A stretch of DNA of 17,421 nt from the NCBI GenBank assembly GCA_011390435.1, contig JAABSK010000034.1, forward strand, positions 1-17,421. The letters are read 5' to 3'. A program made the position numbers and the translations under genes. Position 1 is the first letter of the stretch; every line of letters starts with the position of its first letter. The DNA is from Desulfobacteraceae bacterium (GTDB lineage: Bacteria; Desulfobacterota; Desulfobacteria; Desulfobacterales; Desulfobacteraceae). The notes under the pieces are model-generated. The model ran no database searches. It had not been told where the DNA came from and saw only the letters and a program-made list of their open reading frames with translations. Positions 8,757-16,250 of this stretch are shown here, one piece after another.

Positions 8757-10061
8757 ATGCTGACACAGATTGAACATGCCCGCCAGGGTACCATCACCCG
8801 GCAAATGCAGGCAATTGCCCGCAACGAAGGGCTGCCTGAATCCTTTATTGTTGACCATGTGGCCAGCGGCCAGATCGTCATCCCCTGCAATCCTGCCCGC
8901 CCGAACCAGAATGTCGTGGGTATCGGAACCGGGCTGCGCACAAAAGTCAATGCCTCTATCGGTACCTCCTCTGATATCTGCGATATCAACCTTGAAGTTG
9001 AAAAAGCGATTGCCGCCCAGCAGGAAGGGGCAGACACCCTGATGGAATTATCTGCAGACGGAGATCTGGATGCCATTCGGCGGGCCGTGCTGGCCAACAC
9101 CGACCTTGGCGTGGGCAATGTCCCGTTATACCAGGCTTTCAAGGAAACCATCCGCAAATACCGGAATCCCGCAAAACTGGACCCGGAATACCTGTTCGAC
9201 CTGATCGAACAGCAACTGGCTGACGGGCTGAGTTTTATGGCCATTCACTGCGGCATTAATCAATACACCATTGAACGGCTCAGAAAACAGGGATTCCGGT
9301 ATGGCGGACTGGCCTCCAAAGGCGGCACCTATATGGTGGCCTGGATGGATATCAATCAAAAAGAAAATCCATTATATGAACAGTTTGACCGGGTGTGCGG
9401 GCTCATGAAAAAATATGATGCGGTCCTGTCCCTTGGCAACGGCATCCGCGCAGGCGCCATTCACGACAGCCATGACCGGGCCCAGATGGCGGAAATGATC
9501 ATCAATTGCGAACTGGCAGAAATCGGACGCGCCATGGGATGCCAGATGATGGTGGAAGGCCCGGGCCATGTTCCCCTGGATGAGATCGAGGGCAACATCA
9601 TGCTGGAAAAACGGATGTCTGGAAACGCTCCCTACTATGTTCTGGGACCGATTCCCTGTGACACCGGGGCGGGGTATGACCACATCACCGCAGCCATTGG
9701 CGCAGCCAGTTCAGCACGGTTTGGTGCTGATTTGATCTGCTATATCACACCGGCAGAACACCTTGCCCTTCCCACTGTCCAGGATGTCAGAGAAGGGGTC
9801 CGGGCCACACGTCTTGCCGCACGCATCGGCGATATTTCAAAATATCCCCATCGCAGAGAAAATGAAAAGCAGGCAGCTTTGGCCAGGCGGGATATGCGCT
9901 GGGAAGATCTTGAACAATACCTGCTTTTCCCGGACATTGCCCGGCAGATCAAAAACAGCCGATCCCCTTCCCATAAAAGCACCTGCAGTATGTGCGGCGA
10001 TTTTTGCGCCATGAAAAAGGGAATGGAGATTTTTGAACAGGACATTACAGATAAAAGGTGA
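8757..10061 (+). CDS. bzaF: ThiC-family radical SAM enzyme, probable 5-hydroxybenzimidazole synthase BzaF
   Basis: A 434-residue member of the ThiC/BzaF radical SAM family, which rearranges aminoimidazole ribotide. ThiC yields the thiamin pyrimidine; BzaF yields 5-hydroxybenzimidazole, a cobamide lower ligand made without oxygen. Family motifs are 'MVEGPGHVPLDEIEGNIMLE', 'GYDHITAAIGAA' and 'CYITPAEHLALP'. The C-terminal cluster ligands are Cys410, Cys413 and Cys417. BzaF is preferred because the gene is under a cobalamin riboswitch, is followed after three bases by cobT, has no thiamin genes beside it, and reads 'CDTGAGYDH' where ThiC usually has TDIAPGYDH. It also lacks the long N-terminal domain of proteobacterial ThiC. 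The cysteine spacing is C-x2-C-x3-C, one shorter than standard ThiC. A GCGAGGA site (8745-8751) precedes the start. Confidence 0.85.
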   Translation: MLTQIEHARQGTITRQMQAIARNEGLPESFIVDHVASGQIVIPCNPARPNQNVVGIGTGLRTKVNASIGTSSDICDINLEVEKAIAAQQEGADTLMELSADGDLDAIRRAVLANTDLGVGNVPLYQAFKETIRKYRNPAKLDPEYLFDLIEQQLADGLSFMAIHCGINQYTIERLRKQGFRYGGLASKGGTYMVAWMDINQKENPLYEQFDRVCGLMKKYDAVLSLGNGIRAGAIHDSHDRAQMAEMIINCELAEIGRAMGCQMMVEGPGHVPLDEIEGNIMLEKRMSGNAPYYVLGPIPCDTGAGYDHITAAIGAASSARFGADLICYITPAEHLALPTVQDVREGVRATRLAARIGDISKYPHRRENEKQAALARRDMRWEDLEQYLLFPDIARQIKNSRSPSHKSTCSMCGDFCAMKKGMEIFEQDITDKR

Positions 10062-10064
10062 TTT

Positions 10065-11129
10065 ATGCGATTATTCGACCGGATTCTTTTAGCGATTGAT
10101 CCGTGCCTTGATGAAGCAGCGTTTCAGGATGCCAGGCACAGACTGGCCAACCAGGCAAGACCCGCCGGAAGCCTGGGCATTCTTGAAGACACAGCAGCCC
10201 GGCTGGCTGCCATCAAAGGCACCCTTGACGTTCAGTTGAAAAACAAACAGATTGTTACCTGTGCCGGAGACCACGGGGTTGTGGAAGAGGGGGTCAGTCT
10301 TTTCCCGGCAGATGTCACGCCTCAAATGGTGTACAATTTTGCTGCCCAGGGAGCGTCGGTCAACGTTATCGGCCGCCATGCCGGTGCCACTGTAAAAGCG
10401 GCAGATATCGGCGTCAACCATGATTTTGATCCTGCCCTGCCCATCTTTCACAAAAAAGTACGATATGGCACTGCCAATTTCACAAAAGCGCCTGCCATGA
10501 GCCGTGACGAAGCCATCTGTGCCATTGAAGCCGGCATTGAAATCATTAATGAACTGGATGATCAGCAGGCAGTTGATCTTCTGGGGACCGGCGATATGGG
10601 AATCGGCAACACCACGCCATCATCCGCCATTATAGCGGTGTTTTCGGGCATTGCCGTGGAACAGCTCACCGGACGGGGGACCGGCATTGACGACCAGATG
10701 CTGGCCCAAAAGATTGCCGTGATTAAAAAAGGGCTGAGCCTGCATCGCCCTGATCCTGAAGACCCCATTGATGTATTGTCCAAGGTGGGCGGCCTGGAAA
10801 TCGGCGCACTTGCCGGGCTGGTGCTGGGAGCTGCAGCCAGAAAGATTCCGGTTCTCTGCGATGGACTGATCTCCACAGCCGGAGCCCTGATCGCCTGCAA
10901 GCTGGCCCCGGCTGCAAAACAATACCTGTTTGCCAGCCATACTTCGGTGGAAATCGGACACCGCTTCATGCACCAGCAGATGGGTCTTGTGCCGTTGATT
11001 GACTTGAAATTCAGGCTGGGAGAAGGCACCGGTGCTGCCGTGTGCATGGAGCTGCTGGACCTGTCCACCCGGATTCTGGCAGACATTAAAACCTTTGATG
11101 AAGTCGGGATCCAGAACGCTGCCCCGTAA
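10065..11129 (+). CDS. cobT: nicotinate-nucleotide--benzimidazole phosphoribosyltransferase
   Basis: A 354-residue enzyme that transfers ribose phosphate from nicotinate mononucleotide to a lower-ligand base, giving the alpha-ribotide used in cobamide assembly. Family signatures are 'ARPAGSLGILE' (31-41), 'CAGDHGVVEEGVSLFP' (66-81), 'GTGDMGIGNTTPSSA' (174-188) and 'RLGEGTGAA' (317-325). Glu320 corresponds to the catalytic Glu317 of the Salmonella enzyme. The gene starts three bases after the BzaF stop, with AAAAGGTGA acting as its ribosome site across that stop, so the two are coupled. The likely substrate here is the 5-hydroxybenzimidazole made by the upstream enzyme. A strong terminator follows at once. 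Confidence 0.96.
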   Translation: MRLFDRILLAIDPCLDEAAFQDARHRLANQARPAGSLGILEDTAARLAAIKGTLDVQLKNKQIVTCAGDHGVVEEGVSLFPADVTPQMVYNFAAQGASVNVIGRHAGATVKAADIGVNHDFDPALPIFHKKVRYGTANFTKAPAMSRDEAICAIEAGIEIINELDDQQAVDLLGTGDMGIGNTTPSSAIIAVFSGIAVEQLTGRGTGIDDQMLAQKIAVIKKGLSLHRPDPEDPIDVLSKVGGLEIGALAGLVLGAAARKIPVLCDGLISTAGALIACKLAPAAKQYLFASHTSVEIGHRFMHQQMGLVPLIDLKFRLGEGTGAAVCMELLDLSTRILADIKTFDEVGIQNAAP

Positions 11130-11140
11130 TTTTTGTATCA

Positions 11141-11183
11141 CTGCACCATGGCTGGAATCTGTACCATGGTGCAGTTTCTTTTT
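11141..11183 (+). terminator. intrinsic terminator after cobT
   Basis: A perfect 11-bp stem, CTGCACCATGG (11141-11151) with CCATGGTGCAG (11164-11174), a 12-nt loop and a T-rich tail TTTCTTTTT (11175-11183), 11 bp after the cobT stop. It ends the riboswitch-controlled operon. Confidence 0.93.
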
Positions 11184-11311
11184 AAAACTAGGGGTTTTTA
11201 CTGATTGTTTTTTTGGGTTAAAAAAGATAACTTGGTTCAACCGTAAAAACCGACATATTGATCCGATACAGAGGTTGACCTGCAAAAACCCTTTTATGGA
11301 CAACAGCCCGG

Positions 11312-13246
11312 ATGGATAAACAGTTATTAATTGTTGATGATGAACCCCGCCTGATCACCTCTTTCAAAGTGATTCTGGAAAGCCGGGGATTTTGTGTCCA
11401 GACAGCATCCAGAGGGAAAGCTGCTATTGACGCATATAAAAAACAGCCGGCAAAGGTGGTGATCTCAGATATTCAGATGCCTGAAATGGACGGCATCCAG
11501 CTCATGCACGCCCTCAAACAGCTGGATCCCTGTGTTCAGATCATCCTCCTGACCGGATACACCAGTGTCGAAAATGCGGCCCAGGCGCTGAAACAGAACA
11601 ATGCCTTTGATTACATTGCAAAGCCGGTCAAAAGCATGGACAATCTGTGCACTCTTATTGAACGCGCTCAGAAGAAGTATGACCTTGAACAGAAATTTCT
11701 CCGCCAGAAGCAAAAAAATGAAAAAGGATTTGCCATCTTCAAAAGCATTTTTGATTCAATGGAAGCGGTTGTCTATGTTTCAGATATACAGACCCATGAA
11801 TTGATTTATACCAATAAAAAATTCAACGAACGCTTTCATAACGGAACACCTGTTCCACCCGGCACAAAATGCTGGCAGGTGATCCAGAAAGACAAAACCG
11901 CACCGTGCGATTTTTGCACCAACAGATTGCTGGTTCACCCGGATGGCTCTCCTGCAGCCCCCTATGAATGGGAATTTCAAAACACAAAAACCGGCCGCTG
12001 GTACAATATCGTAGACAAAGCCATTGAATGGTATGACAAGCGGATCGTCCGCCTGGAAACCGCTTTTGACATCACAGAAAAAAAAGAGCATGAAAAACTG
12101 TTCCGGGAATTTGAAAAGGCCATTGAAACTGCCAAAAAACTGGAAAGTATCACCACGCTGGCAGGAGGTGTGGCCCATGATTTCAACAATACCCTGTCCA
12201 CAATTATCGGCAACATCAATCTGGCTCAACTCAGCTGCAGAGACGGTGAAACCCTGAAATACCTTAAAAATGCTGAAGCCGGCGTAATGCAGGCCAAAGA
12301 TGTATCTGCCCAGCTGATATGGTTTGCCAAAGGCGGTGGGCCTGTCAAAACCCGAATTGATCTCAAGGCCCTGATTTACCAGCTGCTTACCCGTTACGAA
12401 CGCGAGGGGAACATCACCTTCAGCCTGGACAGTGATCCATTGCCTGACACGTTTTATGCAGATCCCGGTCAGTTAAAGGTCGCCTTTGGAAATATCCTGC
12501 AAAACGCTGTGGATGCCATGGATGGCCAGGGCCATATCAGTGTTGGCATCCGCTATGAAGCCTCTAATGTCAAACATTCCCAGATCCATGTGTTTATTAC
12601 TGATACCGGCTGCGGCATCCCTTCGGAACACCAGGACATGATCTTTAACCCCTATTTCACCAGCAAACCCATGGACAGCCGGAAAAGCACCGGACTGGGC
12701 CTCAGCATTGCCTGGTCCAACATCGCACGCCACGGCGGAACCATCCATGTTCAATCCAGCAGACACACCGGCACAACTCTCCAGATCTGCCTGCCGGTCT
12801 TCAATGAAAACCATGCCGAGCCGACCGCAGGTCCCAGGCTGGAACCCGCTGTAAAAACCGATGGTCACAAATCCCTGGCCAAAGTATTGATCATGGATGA
12901 TGATGAACTGATCCTGGATGTCATCTCCCAGCTGTTGAACCGCCTGGGGTATGACACCGTTGTGGCGTTGAATTCACACCAGGCCGTCAATATCTGCACA
13001 ACAGCGAAAAATGCAGGGAAAAATATTGAGCTGGCCCTGCTGGATTATGATATCCAAAACGGCCCTGGTGGTTTTTTCACCATGACCAAGCTGAAAAAAA
13101 TTGATCCGCAGATCAAAGGCCTTCTCATTACCGGCCACTCAGATGACCATGACATCCAGGGATACCGGCATCATGGATTTTCCGATGTCATCAAAAAACC
13201 TTTTTCAATTAAGCAGCTCAACCAGAAGATCAAAACCCTTTTTTAA
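11312..13246 (+). CDS. hybrid sensor histidine kinase: REC - PAS - HisKA - HATPase - REC
   Basis: A 644-residue cytoplasmic kinase with no membrane segment. It begins with a receiver domain (about 4-120, phospho-acceptor Asp53 in 'VVISDIQMPEMDG', Lys104). Then comes a PAS domain (about 140-255) with Cys187, Cys199 and Cys202 ('PCDFC'). The kinase core has His289 in the H-box 'TTLAGGVAHDFNN' and the N, G1 and G2 boxes 'NILQNAVDAMDG', 'DTGCGI' and 'TGLGLSIA'. It ends with a second receiver (about 525-644, Asp578 in 'ALLDYDIQ'). The start has no strong ribosome site; a 7-codon reading frame (ATG 11296, stop TAA 11317-11319) overlaps it and could couple translation. There is no separate output domain beside it, so its partner is unknown. 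A persuasive promoter was not found in 11184-11311. It ends 4 bp from the ABC ATPase gene, tail to tail. Confidence 0.93.
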   Translation: MDKQLLIVDDEPRLITSFKVILESRGFCVQTASRGKAAIDAYKKQPAKVVISDIQMPEMDGIQLMHALKQLDPCVQIILLTGYTSVENAAQALKQNNAFDYIAKPVKSMDNLCTLIERAQKKYDLEQKFLRQKQKNEKGFAIFKSIFDSMEAVVYVSDIQTHELIYTNKKFNERFHNGTPVPPGTKCWQVIQKDKTAPCDFCTNRLLVHPDGSPAAPYEWEFQNTKTGRWYNIVDKAIEWYDKRIVRLETAFDITEKKEHEKLFREFEKAIETAKKLESITTLAGGVAHDFNNTLSTIIGNINLAQLSCRDGETLKYLKNAEAGVMQAKDVSAQLIWFAKGGGPVKTRIDLKALIYQLLTRYEREGNITFSLDSDPLPDTFYADPGQLKVAFGNILQNAVDAMDGQGHISVGIRYEASNVKHSQIHVFITDTGCGIPSEHQDMIFNPYFTSKPMDSRKSTGLGLSIAWSNIARHGGTIHVQSSRHTGTTLQICLPVFNENHAEPTAGPRLEPAVKTDGHKSLAKVLIMDDDELILDVISQLLNRLGYDTVVALNSHQAVNICTTAKNAGKNIELALLDYDIQNGPGGFFTMTKLKKIDPQIKGLLITGHSDDHDIQGYRHHGFSDVIKKPFSIKQLNQKIKTLF

Positions 13247-13250
13247 CCTG

Positions 13251-13934
13251 TCATTCTTCAACACATCGGCCATCTTGAACCTTGATGATCCGGGTGGCAT
13301 AATCAGCCATTTCCGGGTTATGGGTCACCATGATGATGGTATGGCCTTCCGCGTTCAACCCCTGCAAAAGCGCCATGATTTCCTGCGCAGTTCCGGAATC
13401 CAGATTTCCAGTGGGCTCATCTGCCAGAATCACCGGCGGTCTGTTGACAATGGCACGGGCGATAGCCACCCGCTCCTGCTCTCCGCCGGAAAGCTGGTCC
13501 GGAAGGCGGAGGGCCCGGGTCTTCAGTCCCACCCGATCGATCACCGCCATTGCCATCTGGTTTTGATCTTTTTTGCTCCGGCCGGTCACTGCCATGGGCA
13601 ATTTGACATTTTCCAGTACGGTAAGATAGGGAATCAATTGAAAAGACTGGAAGATGAATCCAATGTATTCACTGCGGAAATCCGCCCGCTGTTCTGAATT
13701 CAAGGCATACAGATCCATACTGTCCACCAGAACCGTTCCGGAAGACGGGCGGTTAAGAGCGCCCAGAATGGACAGCAACGTGCTTTTGCCACTGCCGGAC
13801 TGTCCCATGATGGCGACAAACTCTTTGTCATCAATATAAAAATCCATCTGCTGAATCGCTTCAACACAGGCATCTCCACTCTGATATCTCTTTTTCAAGT
13901 CATGAATTTCAATAAAATGATTTACCAGTGTCAT
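13251..13934 (-). CDS. ABC transporter ATPase, MacB/LolD type
   Basis: A 227-residue ATPase that powers the FtsX-like permease encoded just upstream. Walker A is GQSGSGKST (44-52), the Q-loop lies near 'FIFQSFQLIPYLTVLENV', the signature is LSGGE (148-152) with 'QERVAIARAIVNRPPVILAD', Walker B is 'VILADEPTGNLDS', and the switch His is in 'IMVTHNPE'. These details, especially 'DEPTGNLDS', are typical of the MacB/LolD/FtsE group, which usually drives mechanotransmission or extraction across the envelope rather than classical import. It is the last gene of a four-gene operon, 15 bp after the permease, and ends tail to tail with the hybrid kinase. The related ATPase of the Campylobacter p19 iron locus is the closest context I know. 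Confidence 0.93.
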   Translation of the reverse strand: MTLVNHFIEIHDLKKRYQSGDACVEAIQQMDFYIDDKEFVAIMGQSGSGKSTLLSILGALNRPSSGTVLVDSMDLYALNSEQRADFRSEYIGFIFQSFQLIPYLTVLENVKLPMAVTGRSKKDQNQMAMAVIDRVGLKTRALRLPDQLSGGEQERVAIARAIVNRPPVILADEPTGNLDSGTAQEIMALLQGLNAEGHTIIMVTHNPEMADYATRIIKVQDGRCVEE

Positions 13935-13949
13935 TTGATTCCCTCTTTT

Positions 13950-15110
13950 TTAAAGTGCGCGCAAGGCCTGACTGGGGTCCATGCTGCTGGCCTTGAATGC
14001 CGGATACAGACTTGCCAGAAGACTTAAGGCCACTGACATGAGAATGGAAATCATGCCAAGATTCACATTGATTCCGGCATAGAGCCCGTTTTTCATCACC
14101 ACGGGAATCATCGCCCAGGCCAGTATATTGCCAAGGGCAAATCCCAGAAGCCCGCCTGCAACCCCCAGAATCAGGGCTTCCAGCAGAATGATCTGCATCA
14201 CATGACCCCGTCTGAACCCGATGGCCCTGAAAATACCGATCTCCCGCGTTCGCTCATTTACAGATCCCATCATGGTCACCAGCACCAGTAAAGATCCGAC
14301 AAACACCACGATGACAGATACGCCCAGACTGAAAGACCTGAACAGGTCAATGGACTGCATTTTGGACATGACCGCCTGCTTCATGGCGGTTACAGATGCG
14401 TCCGGGAATTTTTCTGCAATCTGAAGGGTCATCTCGGATATCGGGCAGCCATGGCAGTAAGCTGAGATTTCCACCATGGAAAGCCTGCCCTCTTTTTTCA
14501 GCAGCACCTGGGCTGCCTGAAGACCAGCGATGATGGCATTGTCTTCAGGCCCGCCAGTGGGACTTAATACAGTGGACACGGTGAACAAAGTGCCTGAAAC
14601 TGAAATGGTGTCGCCTGCTCCTAACCCCAGGACAGATGCAACCCTTGATCCCAGCATGATTTCGCTGTCTGTTTCCGGAAAGCTGCCATGGGTTTTATGC
14701 CACCAGGTTTTCAAGGCCAGCTCAGCTTCAAACTCAACCCCCATCAGCAGAATGGTTTGATCCTTCACCTGAACCGGGCCCAGTACTTTTGGCGCAACAA
14801 TGGCAAGGTTTTGATGATTTTTAATGGTGTAAATATTATCCAGATCTGCCTGATCAAACTCCTTGATCCGGTAATTGACCCCGCCCACATCAATCCCGCC
14901 GTAATTCAGAGAAAGATTCTGGGTTTTGGGCACCATGACAATATTGGCCCCGAACTGATTCAGACTGGCCTCAATATCAGCGGTCATGCTCTCGGTAATG
15001 GACAACAGCGTGACCACCGTTGAAATACCGATGACAAGGCCCAGCACCAGAAAAAGCATTTTGCCTTTTCGACGCCGGATATTGCCCAGGCAGATATCAT
15101 GGAGTTTCAC
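13950..15110 (-). CDS. FtsX/MacB-type ABC permease with extracytoplasmic CHGC motif
   Basis: A 386-residue inner-membrane protein. It has one N-terminal transmembrane helix (about 17-39), a large extracytoplasmic domain (about 41-258), then three helices (about 259-282, 306-335, 350-371), ending in the family motif 'YPAFKASSMDPSQALRAL'. 'RTREIGIFRAIGFRRGHVMQ' (288-307) is the cytoplasmic coupling loop of FtsX-family permeases. Unusual for the wider family is Cys219-x2-Cys222 ('YCHGCPISEM') in the extracytoplasmic domain, a possible thiol or metal site. It starts with GTG at 15110, with a strong GAGGAGGTGA before it, and overlaps the stop of the preceding gene by four bases (GTGA). Context with a DUF2318 protein suggests a role in iron or redox work at the membrane, not a drug pump. 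Confidence 0.9.
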   Translation of the reverse strand: MKLHDICLGNIRRRKGKMLFLVLGLVIGISTVVTLLSITESMTADIEASLNQFGANIVMVPKTQNLSLNYGGIDVGGVNYRIKEFDQADLDNIYTIKNHQNLAIVAPKVLGPVQVKDQTILLMGVEFEAELALKTWWHKTHGSFPETDSEIMLGSRVASVLGLGAGDTISVSGTLFTVSTVLSPTGGPEDNAIIAGLQAAQVLLKKEGRLSMVEISAYCHGCPISEMTLQIAEKFPDASVTAMKQAVMSKMQSIDLFRSFSLGVSVIVVFVGSLLVLVTMMGSVNERTREIGIFRAIGFRRGHVMQIILLEALILGVAGGLLGFALGNILAWAMIPVVMKNGLYAGINVNLGMISILMSVALSLLASLYPAFKASSMDPSQALRAL

Positions 15111-15541
15111 GGTGTCACCTCCTCATTTTCCATCAGCTGATGGTGCTGGCGATGGTCCACCTGGTTGAGCAGGACCACCTTGATACGGTTTTGATCAAAT
15201 ACAGCATTTATTTTGTCTATTGCCGGTGTTCTCCGGTCATAGGTGACAATCAGCCGCCGGGCATCGCCAATACCGGTTTTCACATTTTTAACACCCGCTA
15301 CCTGCTCAATTGCCGAGACAACAGTCTCTGGCCACGCTGAACCAGTGGCCTGTCTGAAAATGGCATCATCCAGGTGCCGGGTGGTCCAGTAGGCAGCCAC
15401 CTGGGGAAAGATTGCAGCACTGAGACCTGTAATGATCACGATTGATACGGCAGCTGCAATGCTCGCAAAACTCATTCCCCGTTTTTTGATACCAAGGACT
15501 TTTTCCCTTTTATCCCTGTATTTTTCAGGATCATAGGTCAT
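15107..15541 (-). CDS. membrane-anchored HMA-fold-like protein without metal motif
   Basis: A 144-residue protein with a charged cytoplasmic N-terminus (1-21), one transmembrane helix (about 23-44, 'FASIAAAVSIVIITGLSAAI') and an extracytoplasmic domain. Residues about 72-125 follow the beta-alpha-beta pattern of heavy-metal-associated (HMA) domains ('VVSAIEQVAGVKNVKTGIGD', then 'RLIVTYDRRTPAIDKINAVF'), but the CxxC metal site is absent. A His-rich tail 'HRQHHQ' (130-135) follows. I choose ATG 15541 because AGGGA lies six bases before it. ATG 15589 would overlap the previous gene by 32 bp, and ATG 15547 abuts the ribosome site. It is coupled to the permease by a GTGA overlap, so it is probably a subunit or accessory of the transporter. 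The fold assignment is by eye. Confidence 0.75.
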   Translation of the reverse strand: MTYDPEKYRDKREKVLGIKKRGMSFASIAAAVSIVIITGLSAAIFPQVAAYWTTRHLDDAIFRQATGSAWPETVVSAIEQVAGVKNVKTGIGDARRLIVTYDRRTPAIDKINAVFDQNRIKVVLLNQVDHRQHHQLMENEEVTP

Positions 15542-15557
15542 ATCCATTCCCTGTTTT

Positions 15558-16040
15558 TCATTTATATTTGCAATACCAGGCATTTTCATTGATATCTGCC
15601 ATGGAAATAACCAGATTTTCCCCCTGAATCTCCCGTTTTAACGGTGCAGGATTGCATCCACCCTTCACATCGTTGATCCGGCCTGTGGCAAAACGCATGC
15701 CGCAGTTGCTGCAGATCATGACAGGTCCGTCCTGAACATATCCTTTCCCGGACCTGTAGCAGACATCACAGGCATCAATGGCCGCCCGGATGACTCCGTC
15801 AGAACTTTGCACCACAAAGAATTTGACCATGATGCCGTCTGCAGACCGGGTTTGAAAATAATGAGCCCTGCCGTCACTGACAGATTTGACAGGAATCAGC
15901 AGCTGATCTTTCTGGGAGGTGAGTGTTTTAAATTTGCCGCCCCAGAATGCGTCTGAAACGGAAATTGCAGCCAGCCATACCAGCATCACAACAGACACCA
16001 TCACCGCTGCATGGCGCCACAGGTTGCGTATTTTATTCAT
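15558..16040 (-). CDS. DUF2318 (FtrD-like) six-cysteine exported or membrane-anchored protein
   Basis: A 160-residue protein with an N-terminal hydrophobic segment (about 11-31, 'AAVMVSVVMLVWLAAISVSD') that would anchor or export it. The rest matches the DUF2318 pattern: 'ACDVCYRSGKGYVQDGPVMI' with Cys91 and Cys94, 'CSNCGMRF' with Cys110 and Cys113, and 'GGCNPAPL' with Cys129; Cys157 lies near the end. The family is linked to iron transport loci (FtrD-type) and is thought to bind iron or an iron-sulfur cluster. The start at 16040 is preferred because it places the hydrophobic segment at the N-terminus and follows AGGA. The in-frame ATG at 16121 has no ribosome site and would sit at the predicted transcript start. 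It is the first gene of the transporter operon, 16 bp before the next. Confidence 0.88.
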   Translation of the reverse strand: MNKIRNLWRHAAVMVSVVMLVWLAAISVSDAFWGGKFKTLTSQKDQLLIPVKSVSDGRAHYFQTRSADGIMVKFFVVQSSDGVIRAAIDACDVCYRSGKGYVQDGPVMICSNCGMRFATGRINDVKGGCNPAPLKREIQGENLVISMADINENAWYCKYK

Positions 16041-16080
16041 TGTTTTTTTATCCTGTTGGTTAAAGATCTTCGGCCATGTG

Positions 16081-16113
16081 CAGGTTCCTGTGGAACGATA
16101 CCGCAGAAACCTG
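16081..16113 (-). promoter_or_regulatory. leader hairpin upstream of the DUF2318 operon
   Basis: Outer arms CAGGTT (16081-16086) and AACCTG (16108-16113), one mismatch, then inner arms CTGTGG and CCGCAG (six pairs including a G-U), closing a 7-nt loop. No T-run follows on either strand, so it is not a terminator. It would lie in the 5' leader of the operon mRNA, 40 bases before the start codon, where it could affect stability or translation or bind a protein. Confidence 0.45.
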
Positions 16114-16128
16114 CCATACAAGAAATAT

Positions 16129-16144
16129 TACAAAGACCATGCCA
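16129..16144 (-). promoter_or_regulatory. possible sigma-54 promoter of the DUF2318 operon
   Basis: On the minus strand TGGCATGGTCTTTGTA fits the sigma-54 consensus at all fixed positions but two. One of these is the C of the -12 GC (here GT), which weakens the call. The -24 half, TGGCATGG, is identical to that of the promoter at 570-585. The expected start is near 16117, giving a leader of about 77 nt. A sigma-54 response regulator gene lies next to it upstream. Confidence 0.4.
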
Positions 16145-16169
16145 GCCTGTATCCGGCAGATAAAAACTT

Positions 16170-16199
16170 ATCATAACCAATTGAATTTAAACGCAACAA
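16170..16199 (-). promoter_or_regulatory. possible sigma-70 promoter of the DUF2318 operon
   Basis: On the minus strand TTGTTG (complement of 16194-16199), an 18-bp spacer, and TATGAT (complement of 16170-16175). The -10 is good and the -35 moderate. It is an alternative or additional promoter to the sigma-54 candidate 30 bp downstream. Confidence 0.4.
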
Positions 16200-16250
16200 C
16201 ATCAATAAGAAAGGCTGGGGAATGATATGCACCATGGGTTTTGTGCAGAC

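Noticed and set aside
8513..9244. Long minus-strand open frame across the riboswitch and the start of the ThiC-like gene
   Set aside because: It is antisense to a conserved riboswitch and a clear enzyme gene, its translation resembles no family, and it has no ribosome site.
8757..10061. Annotation as thiamin ThiC
   Set aside because: Control by a cobalamin rather than a TPP riboswitch, direct linkage to cobT and absence of thiamin genes favour BzaF, though sequence family alone does not exclude ThiC.
11232..11261. TTGGTT and TATTGA as a promoter for the hybrid kinase
   Set aside because: Both boxes are poor matches with 18-bp spacing in AT-rich sequence; not strong enough to list.
11842..11855. 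GGAAC-ACCT-GTTCC palindrome resembling the 472-495 repeat
   Set aside because: It is short and inside the hybrid kinase coding region, with no promoter nearby; probably chance.
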